Source: CAZITB01 sp964542055
GTDB lineage: Bacteria > Planctomycetota > Phycisphaerae > Sedimentisphaerales > CAMDDF01
NCBI GenBank assembly: GCA_964542055.1
Contig: CAZITB010000023.1
Location: forward strand, 1 to 28,167
Reading direction: 5' to 3'
Length of the DNA stretch: 28,167 bases
Of the stretch, positions 23,181 through 28,167 are shown piece after piece. A program made the translations under genes and the position numbers. The notes beneath the pieces are model-generated. The model was not told where the DNA came from. It saw nothing but the letters and a program-made list of their open reading frames with translations, and did not search any database. Within the stretch, counting starts at the first letter, position 1. Every line of letters starts with the position of its first letter.

Positions 23181-23411
23181 TTGACATTCGCTTATAATAT
23201 CTGGTAGTCTATAAATGCACATCGGCCACATTGGGCCCATGCGCAAGCCTGTGACGCATCTGGTTGATGCGGTTACGGCGGCTGTGGCAGGTTTTTTACG
23301 CCTGTGAAACTGGTTAATTCGCTGGTTGCGACTTAATTGGTGCACGGGAAAATATCCGAAACCCCAGCCGGCTGGAATTAAAAACAAGAAATTTTTAACA
23401 GGAGCAAAAAA
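23181..23411 (+). promoter_or_regulatory. Promoter and structured 5' leader of ilvBN(C)
   Basis: TTGACA (23181-23186), a perfect -35 box, is followed by TATAAT (23193-23198) and TATAAA (23210-23215), neither at ideal spacing (6 and 23 bases), so the true -10 element is unclear. The 200 bases that follow before the leader ORF contain a hairpin CGCATC/GATGCG, a run of six T at about 23292 after GGCAGG, and the 12-base palindrome CCAGCCGGCTGG. I read it as a structured untranslated leader. No T-box consensus is present. Confidence 0.45.
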
Positions 23412-23522
23412 ATGAAAACACCGGCATTTTACACCACACGTGCTTATTTCAAAGCGCGACCATCACTCATTCTCTCATTACTTATCCCGCGGGCCCTTGG
23501 TGTGCGCCCCGTGCGCCTATGA
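23412..23522 (+). CDS. Putative ilv leader peptide (36 residues, Leu/Ile/Val-rich end)
   Basis: This short ORF starts ATG at 23412 with AGGAG (23400-23404) at ideal spacing and ends with TGA at 23520-23522, 75 bases before ilvB. Its first half is ordinary (MKTPAFYTTRAYFKARP). The second half contains SLILSLLIP followed by RALGVRPVRL, giving six Leu, two Ile and two Val codons in 18 positions, i.e. the end products of the downstream pathway. Leader peptides of this kind control ilv and leu operons by ribosome stalling (established for enteric bacteria). TTA and CTT are used side by side, although ilvB strongly prefers CTG/CTC, which would strengthen stalling. I do not see a classical terminator with a T-tract after it, so the mechanism may be different. 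It matches no named peptide I can recall. Confidence 0.65.
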   Translation: MKTPAFYTTRAYFKARPSLILSLLIPRALGVRPVRL

Positions 23523-23597
23523 TCATATTCCTAAAACCCAATTGCCACCGCAGACACTTTAAATAGATTCACAATCAAAATTTTACAGGAGATAAAT

Positions 23598-25319
23598 ATG
23601 GCCAAGCAAAAAACCAAACCGACCAAAACCGCCCAGCGGCCCGGTTCGCAGATAATCGTCGATACCCTCGAAGAGATGGGCGTCGAATTCGCATTCGGCT
23701 ACCTCGGCGGAGTAGTCCTGCCCCTCTTCGACAAGCTCTACGATTCCAAGATCAACGTAGTCATCCCCCGCCACGAGCAGGGCGGCTGCCACATGGCCGA
23801 CGCATACGCCCGTTCGACCGGCAAAGTCGGCGTCGTCATCGCCACCAGCGGACCCGGCGCGACAAACCTTGTAACCGGCATAGCAACTGCCATGATGGAC
23901 TCTGTCCCGCTGGTTGCCATCACCGGACAGGTAAAAACTGAACTGATCGGCAACGATGCCTTCCAGGAAGTCGATATAACCGGCATAACCCGCCCCATAA
24001 CCAAGCACAACGTAATCGTCAAAGACGTAAAAGACCTGGCCCGCACCATAAAGGAAGCATTCCATATCGCCTCCACCGGTCGGCCCGGCCCGGTCCTTAT
24101 AGATATCCCCGTTGACGTTGCGGTTTCGACCTTCGAGCCTGATCCCAGCGAAAAGTACGAGCTGCCTGGCTACAAGATAAGCTCTGTCAAGGGCCACTCC
24201 CGCCAGATCGAAATGGCCGCCAAAGCCATAAACGAATCAAAGAAACCGGTCGCTTACGTCGGCGGCGGAATAATCATCGCCAATGCAGCCAAGGAACTGG
24301 CCGACTTCGTTGACAGCTCACACGTACCGGTAACTACGACGCTGCTGGGCCTGGGCGGCTTTGACCAGAGACGACCCGAGAGCCTGGATATGCTGGGTAT
24401 GCACGGGGCGGCCTATGCCAATTTCGCCGTTCAGGAATGCGACCTGCTTATTGCCATCGGTGCCCGCTTCGAAGACCGCGTTACCGGCAAGCTGGACACC
24501 TTTGCACCAAACGCGAAGATCATACATATAGACATCGACCCGGCAAGCATCAGCAAAAACGTCCACGTTGATATCCCCGTCGTTGGTGATGCAAAGTACA
24601 TCCTCGGCGAGCTGGCCAAGAAATGCAAACATCAAGAACGCAAAGAATGGTTCGATGCACTGGCCACTTACAAAAAGAAACACCCATTTACTTTTGACAG
24701 CAAAATCGATGTCATCAAACCCCAGTACGTCATCTCCGAGATATACAACCAGACCAAAGGCGACGCCACCATCGTTACCGGCGTAGGCCAGCATCAGATG
24801 TGGGCCGCACAGTTCTACAAGTACTCCAGACCCCGCCAGTTCATAAGCTCCGGCGGACTGGGCACCATGGGCTTTGGCCTGCCAGCGGCCATCGGCACAC
24901 AGATCGCCAGGCCCGGGGAAACCGTCATCGACATCGACGGCGACTCCAGCTTCAACATGACCCTCACAGAAATGTCAACCGCTGTCCAGTACAAGCTGCC
25001 CGTCAAGGTCTGCCTGCTAAACAACGGCTACATGGGCATGGTTCGCCAGTGGCAGGAACTGTTTTACGGTAAGCGATACTCCTGCAGCTACCTGCAGAAC
25101 CCCAACTTCGCCGAAGTCGCAAAAGCCCTCGGCGGTGACGGTATCGTAGTCGATAAAAAGGCGGATGTCCCTGCCGCGGTCGAAAAAATGCTCAAATCCG
25201 ACAAGTTATTCGTCGCCGATTTCCATACCGAACGCGAAGAGAACGTCTGGCCAATGGTAGCAGCAGGCAAATCGCTTCACGAAATGAGCGGACTGGACAT
25301 TATCGAAAGATTGGCTTAA
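23598..25319 (+). CDS. ilvB: Acetolactate synthase, large (catalytic) subunit
   Basis: The enzyme joins two pyruvates, or pyruvate and 2-oxobutyrate, in the first common step of valine, leucine and isoleucine synthesis. The 573 residues match the family. The ThDP-activating Glu60 is in PRHEQGGCHMADAYAR, the FAD-linked middle domain spans about 200-340, and the ThDP/magnesium motif runs from GDSSFNM (448-454) to Asn475-Asn476. The common GYPGGA reads GYLGGV, and HEQGAAH reads HEQGGCH. AGGAG lies just before the ATG. Codons are strongly C-ending, unlike the pilus genes, which suggests high expression. The small subunit follows in the same direction. Confidence 0.96.
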   Translation: MAKQKTKPTKTAQRPGSQIIVDTLEEMGVEFAFGYLGGVVLPLFDKLYDSKINVVIPRHEQGGCHMADAYARSTGKVGVVIATSGPGATNLVTGIATAMMDSVPLVAITGQVKTELIGNDAFQEVDITGITRPITKHNVIVKDVKDLARTIKEAFHIASTGRPGPVLIDIPVDVAVSTFEPDPSEKYELPGYKISSVKGHSRQIEMAAKAINESKKPVAYVGGGIIIANAAKELADFVDSSHVPVTTTLLGLGGFDQRRPESLDMLGMHGAAYANFAVQECDLLIAIGARFEDRVTGKLDTFAPNAKIIHIDIDPASISKNVHVDIPVVGDAKYILGELAKKCKHQERKEWFDALATYKKKHPFTFDSKIDVIKPQYVISEIYNQTKGDATIVTGVGQHQMWAAQFYKYSRPRQFISSGGLGTMGFGLPAAIGTQIARPGETVIDIDGDSSFNMTLTEMSTAVQYKLPVKVCLLNNGYMGMVRQWQELFYGKRYSCSYLQNPNFAEVAKALGGDGIVVDKKADVPAAVEKMLKSDKLFVADFHTEREENVWPMVAAGKSLHEMSGLDIIERLA

Positions 25320-25365
25320 CAAAACAGCAAACAGCGGAAACCCGCTTTCAAATGAAAGGAATATT

Positions 25366-25845
25366 ATGAAGCATATAATCAGTGCTTTGGTTCAAAATAA
25401 ACCCGGCGTTCTGGCCCACGTTGCCGGCATGTTCGCCGCAAGGGCTTTCAATATCGATTCACTTGCCGTCGGCAGAACAGAAGACCCCGACTTAAGCCGA
25501 ATGACCATTGTAGTCATCGGCGACGACAGGGTAGTCGAACAGGTACGCAAACAGCTTGCCAAGATCATCAGCGTCGTAAAAGTTCAGGACTTCGCCGGAC
25601 AGGAAGTCATCGCAAGAGACCTGATGCTAATTACCATTAACGCTCCCTCGGAGAAAAGGCCCGAGATATGGACCCTTATCCAGATGTTTGGAGGCAAGGT
25701 CGTCGATCTCGGCAGCAAGCACGTAATGGTCGAAATATCCGGCCCCGAATCAAGGATCGAAGAATTTATCGACGCCTGCAGGCCATACGGCATAAAAAGC
25801 CTGGTCCGAACCGGCACAGTCGCCATGAACAGCCAGAAAAAATAA
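25366..25845 (+). CDS. ilvN: Acetolactate synthase, small (regulatory) subunit
   Basis: The 159-residue regulatory subunit binds valine through an ACT domain and activates the large subunit. ACT features are clear in the first 75 residues (ISALVQNKPGVLAHVAGMFA, FNIDSLAVGRTEDPDLSRMT). The C-terminal part has LMLITINAP and ends with GPESRIEEFIDACRPYGIK and LVRTGTVAM, as in the IlvH/IlvN family. Length is standard. The 46-base gap from ilvB has a small AGCGG/CCGCT hairpin and an AAAGGAA ribosome binding site. The gene ends just before a cluster of repeats that separates it from ilvC. Confidence 0.96.
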   Translation: MKHIISALVQNKPGVLAHVAGMFAARAFNIDSLAVGRTEDPDLSRMTIVVIGDDRVVEQVRKQLAKIISVVKVQDFAGQEVIARDLMLITINAPSEKRPEIWTLIQMFGGKVVDLGSKHVMVEISGPESRIEEFIDACRPYGIKSLVRTGTVAMNSQKK

Positions 25846-25895
25846 AATGGCTTGGATGTAGTAGAGTGGCACTGCCCACCAGGATGTTGATAATA

Positions 25896-25915
25896 GGGGC
25901 GTTCGCGAACGACCC
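25896..25915. repeat. Palindrome GGGGCGTTCGCGAACGACCC
   Basis: CGTTCGCGAACG is a perfect 12-base palindrome, flanked by GGG and CCC that can also pair around one G-A mismatch. About 30 bases upstream, GTGGCACTGCCCAC (25866-25879) is another imperfect palindrome. The unit leads straight into CCCGAAAAAAGCT and the 34-base repeat, so together they look like a composite REP-like element. Confidence 0.65.
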
Positions 25916-25918
25916 GAA

Positions 25919-25952
25919 AAAAGCTCAATCGCGGCAGCGATGAGATTGGAAT
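25919..25952. repeat. 34-base dispersed repeat, copy 2
   Basis: Identical over 34 bases to 22977-23010, in the same orientation, 2.9 kb away, and preceded here by a CGACCCGAA element instead of the CCCACGGCT palindrome. It lies in the 281-base ilvN-ilvC gap. Confidence 0.85.
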
Positions 25953-26017
25953 AGAACAAATGATACAAGGTCGGCACTGTATCCAAAGCCTTTTCTTATA
26001 TATTTTAAGGATTTTGG

Positions 26018-26046
26018 TTGAATATCGGTCAGTATTTGGTAAAAAT
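26018..26046 (+). promoter_or_regulatory. Possible separate promoter for ilvC
   Basis: TTGAAT (26018-26023) and AAAAAT (26041-26046) are 17 bases apart, about 80 bases before the ilvC start. The match is moderate, but the 281-base gap with repeats makes an independent ilvC promoter plausible. Confidence 0.35.
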
Positions 26047-26126
26047 AGTTCCTTTGTTTCAATAAAATATTAACTTACTCACAGATGCCCACTTTAGGCG
26101 GCTGGAAAATTAGGAGAAATGATAAA

Positions 26127-27128
26127 ATGGCACAAATGTACTACGAAAAAGACGCACCTATCAATGCGTTAAAAGGCAAAACAGTAGCTGTCATCGGTTA
26201 CGGCAGCCAGGGACACGCTCACAGCCAGAACCTCCGCGACAGCGGAATCAGCGTAAACGTTGCTGAACTCGAAGGCACCCAAAACTTCGAACAGGCAAAA
26301 AAAGACGGTTTCAATCCCACCAGCATCGAAAACGCTATCAAAGAGGCTGCTCTGATTATCGTAACCCTCCCTGACGAAGTTCAGGCCCCTGTTTACGAAA
26401 AATCGATTAAGCCAAACCTTAAACCCGGCCAGACCCTCGGTTTCTGCCACGGCTTCAACATTCACTTCAAATACATTGTCCCACCTCAGGATATCAATGT
26501 CGTCATGATCGCCCCCAAGGGACCCGGCCACCTCGTACGCAGCGAATACGTAAAAGGCGGCGGTGTTCCATGTCTGGTCGCTGTAGAAGTTGACGCCTCA
26601 GGCGACGCAAAAGATATCGCACTCGCATGGGCAAACGGTATTGGCGGAGCAAGAGCCGGCATCATCGAAACAACATACAAAGAAGAAACAGAAACAGACC
26701 TCTTCGGCGAACAGGTTGTACTTTGCGGCGGCTTGACTGGCCTGATCAAAGCTGGCTTCGAAACACTCGTAAACGCAGGATACCAACCCGAAGTTGCATA
26801 CTTCGAATGCATGCACGAAGTGAAACTTATCGTTGACCTCATGTACCAGGGCGGAATGAGCTACATGCGTTACAGCATCTCAAACACCGCTGAATGGGGC
26901 GACCTGATCACCGGTCCAAAGATCATTACCGACGAAACAAAGCAGACCATGAAAACAATCCTCGAAGAAATCCAGTCCGGCAAATTCGCCCAGGAATGGG
27001 TTGCCGAATACAAAGGCGGCTTGAAAAACTTCAATGCCATGTACGACGCTGACCACGACAGCCAGCTGGAAGTTGTAGGCAGAAAACTTCGCAATATGAT
27101 GAACTGGATCGACGCGAAGGAAGTATAA
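26127..27128 (+). CDS. ilvC: Ketol-acid reductoisomerase (short, class I)
   Basis: The enzyme isomerises and reduces acetolactate or acetohydroxybutyrate in branched-chain amino acid synthesis. I start at the ATG at 26127 (AGGAG at 26112-26116); a longer frame from 26085 adds residues unlike the family. The 333 residues fit class I enzymes. Key residues are in place: the dinucleotide loop GYGSQGHAHSQNL (24-36), His108 in CHGFNIHF, Lys131 in APKGPGH, the magnesium ligands Asp191 and Glu195 in ETDLFGEQ, Glu227 and Glu231 in FECMHE, and Ser252. The loop that selects the cofactor (VAELEGTQNF, 45-54) lacks the Arg and Ser residues typical of NADPH enzymes. A strong terminator follows. Confidence 0.97.
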   Translation: MAQMYYEKDAPINALKGKTVAVIGYGSQGHAHSQNLRDSGISVNVAELEGTQNFEQAKKDGFNPTSIENAIKEAALIIVTLPDEVQAPVYEKSIKPNLKPGQTLGFCHGFNIHFKYIVPPQDINVVMIAPKGPGHLVRSEYVKGGGVPCLVAVEVDASGDAKDIALAWANGIGGARAGIIETTYKEETETDLFGEQVVLCGGLTGLIKAGFETLVNAGYQPEVAYFECMHEVKLIVDLMYQGGMSYMRYSISNTAEWGDLITGPKIITDETKQTMKTILEEIQSGKFAQEWVAEYKGGLKNFNAMYDADHDSQLEVVGRKLRNMMNWIDAKEV

Positions 27129-27138
27129 GCAAACAGTT

Positions 27139-27174
27139 AAAGGGGCGTCTTTTTGATGCCCTTTTTTATTTTTT
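27139..27174 (+). terminator. Rho-independent terminator after ilvC
   Basis: AAAGGGGCGTC (27139-27149) pairs with GATGCCCTTT (27155-27164) around a five-T loop, with one bulge and one G-T pair, and is followed by a run of six T, an A and more T. It should end the ilv transcript. The next gene starts only about 28 bases later, so that gene either needs read-through or a promoter within the hairpin region. Confidence 0.85.
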
Positions 27175-27201
27175 AGCTTTAACTTTTTGAAAGGCCAAAT
27201 A

Positions 27202-27996
27202 GTGAAAATCAATCTGATATTATTGACAGTTCTGACAATATTCGCTGGTTTTATGGCTGGCTGTGCCGCTATCGGACAAAAAGGAAAAGATACCGGGGAG
27301 TACTTATTCAGACCTGTGCACCAAAGCCCCTCTGAATCCCAAACGCTGGCCATCCCCTACAGACAAACCGAAATTGGCCAGTCAACCTCAGCAGATGTCA
27401 TCGAATATTTTGTTGAAACCCCCCACGCGGTTATCTCTCAAAGCGAAAGCGTTGTCGGTTTATACGGAGCCGACAAGGACCGAAAAAAAGCATGGTTTAA
27501 TATCGTTGCTTTCGACGAGGATTCCCTCACCGCCAAAAGAAAATACTTCCTCAGCAGCTATGACAGGCCAAAAGAATGGTTCGTCTTGAAAGAAAAACTC
27601 CGCTTCGATGCATCTATAATGATCGACCCTGCAATCATGAATGAAGCCTACGCAAACGCTGACGCAAAAAGAATCGCCATCTTGAGGGAGGTCCGCAGAA
27701 AATTCAACCAGGACATCCAGCAGCTAACTAAATTCAACCGCGACATAGGTAATATCGGCATGCTCGCAAACCAGTCTATGAACATCGTCCTGACAGAACT
27801 GTCAACAAACCCCGCATACGCCGAACAACTCGAATACTTCGAAGGACTCGACTTCGACCATCCCACCCTTGATGAAGGCAAGATCCGGCTGGCAATAGAC
27901 CCCGACGGCAATATCGTCCGCCTCAAAATCAAGATAGGCTCTGTAATCGACGATTGGTCCAGACAAACAGACGTAATTGACATGGGAAAATTTTAA
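27202..27996 (+). CDS. Lipoprotein of unknown function
   Basis: I start at the GTG at 27202, with AAAGG seven bases upstream, rather than at an in-frame TTG at 27187. The 264-residue product begins with a lipoprotein signal (FAGFMAGC, Cys21), then about 240 residues I do not recognise. The middle is predicted to be beta-rich (AWFNIVAFDEDSLTAKRKYF), and the C-terminal half has a charged helix (AKRIAILREVRRKFNQDIQQ) and ends with WSRQTDVIDMGKF. There are no obvious catalytic motifs. It is probably anchored in the envelope. It lies after the ilvC terminator, so a link with the ilv genes is doubtful. Confidence 0.78.
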   Translation: MKINLILLTVLTIFAGFMAGCAAIGQKGKDTGEYLFRPVHQSPSESQTLAIPYRQTEIGQSTSADVIEYFVETPHAVISQSESVVGLYGADKDRKKAWFNIVAFDEDSLTAKRKYFLSSYDRPKEWFVLKEKLRFDASIMIDPAIMNEAYANADAKRIAILREVRRKFNQDIQQLTKFNRDIGNIGMLANQSMNIVLTELSTNPAYAEQLEYFEGLDFDHPTLDEGKIRLAIDPDGNIVRLKIKIGSVIDDWSRQTDVIDMGKF

Positions 27997-28005
27997 TCCC
28001 ACTTC

Positions 28006-28029
28006 AAGCTGCTTATCAGCTTCAGATTT
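28006..28029 (+). terminator. Possible weak terminator after the lipoprotein gene
   Basis: AAGCTG (28006-28011) and CAGCTT (28017-28022) form a six-base stem with a five-base loop, followed by CAGATTTT. The T-run is short and not adjacent, so strength is uncertain. Confidence 0.35.
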
Positions 28030-28077
28030 TATAATGTTGATAAATATCGGGCCTTTGTTAAAATTTAGTTAAAATGC

Positions 28078-28106
28078 TTGACTTTGAAGACCAAAATCAT
28101 TAATAA
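28078..28106 (+). promoter_or_regulatory. Candidate promoter of the last, truncated gene
   Basis: TTGACT (28078-28083) and TAATAA (28101-28106) are exactly 17 bases apart. The predicted transcription start, about seven bases after the -10 box, falls at or next to the ATG at 28114. Confidence 0.5.
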
Positions 28107-28113
28107 TACTCTT

Positions 28114-28167
28114 ATGGCAAAGATAAATATCATAAACTGCTTCGGTTGGTGGTGGCCCATCGGAAAC
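28114..28167 (+). CDS. Start of an unidentified gene, cut by window end
   Basis: An open frame begins ATG at 28114 and reads MAKINIINCFGWWWPIGN to the window end. The three consecutive Trp residues are unusual, but 18 residues are too few to identify a family. No Shine-Dalgarno sequence is seen in the bases before the ATG (TAATACTCTT), and the -10 box is only eight bases away, which points to a leaderless mRNA if the start is right. Confidence 0.5.
   Translation, partial: MAKINIINCFGWWWPIGN

Noticed and set aside
23082..23387. Minus-strand ORFs (79 and 101 codons) in the ilv upstream region
   Set aside because: They run through repeats and the leader, and show no ribosome binding site or domain.
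23216..23597. T-box riboswitch in the ilv leader
   Set aside because: No T-box sequence (GGTGG-ACCGCG type) and no terminator/antiterminator pair could be found.
23583..24197. Long minus-strand ORF opposite ilvB (204 codons)
   Set aside because: It is antisense to a well-conserved enzyme; such ORFs arise from C-ending codon bias, and the translation is Gly/Tyr/Asp-rich with no recognisable domain.
22950..25952. CRISPR array
   Set aside because: There are only two exact copies of the 34-base repeat, 2.9 kb apart, with genes between them; no spacer-repeat pattern and no cas genes.
26085..26126. 14-residue N-terminal extension of ketol-acid reductoisomerase
   Set aside because: The family starts near the internal Met, which has AGGAG ten bases upstream; the extension resembles nothing in the family.

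Overview
The window reads as chromosome of a Gram-negative-type (diderm) bacterium: it encodes an outer-membrane secretin, several lipoproteins with lipoboxes, and type II secretion/type IV pilus assembly proteins. The gene mix (hybrid pilus/secretion cluster with PilM/N/O-like proteins, rpsO-pnp, a secreted C45-type hydrolase, many small lipoproteins) and the modest GC content suggest a Planctomycetota member, perhaps class Phycisphaerae. That placement is an inference from memory of such genomes, not from a search.

Region 1 (1-12909, plus strand) is one tightly packed cluster: a pseudopilin cut by the window edge, pilM-, pilN-, pilO- and pilP/gspC-like genes, a secretin with an added C-terminal TPR-like tail, a TPR lipoprotein (possible pilotin), a PAS sensor kinase, a lone receiver protein, a GAF/HD-GYP protein (predicted c-di-GMP phosphodiesterase), a STAS-domain protein, then the assembly ATPase (GspE/PilB) and the platform protein (GspF/PilC). 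A complete signalling block therefore sits between the secretin and the motor. The ATPase starts with an MshEN-like region, a fold known to bind c-di-GMP in relatives, so the cluster may carry its own second-messenger control.

Region 2 (12906-18091, minus strand) reads rpsO, pnp, cold-shock protein, NtrB-like kinase, NtrC-like sigma-54 activator. It converges on the pilus cluster with overlapping stop codons.

Region 3 (18092-22830) holds an RluA-type pseudouridine synthase (minus), a secreted C45-type hydrolase (plus) and a minus-strand operon of a THUMP/RlmL-like RNA methyltransferase, an M14 lipoprotein carboxypeptidase and two small uncharacterised proteins.

Region 4 (22831-23597) is a 767-base intergenic stretch. 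Its first part holds palindromic dispersed repeats, one of which recurs exactly between ilvN and ilvC. Its second part is a long leader with a 36-codon ORF, preceded by a good ribosome binding site and rich in Leu/Ile codons. I read this as a leader peptide for the branched-chain amino acid genes.

Region 5 (23598-28167, plus strand) is ilvB, ilvN and ilvC (acetolactate synthase large and small subunits and ketol-acid reductoisomerase), a rho-independent terminator, an uncharacterised lipoprotein, and the first 18 codons of another gene that may be translated from a leaderless mRNA. The ilv genes look clearly richer in GC and C-ending codons than the pilus cluster.
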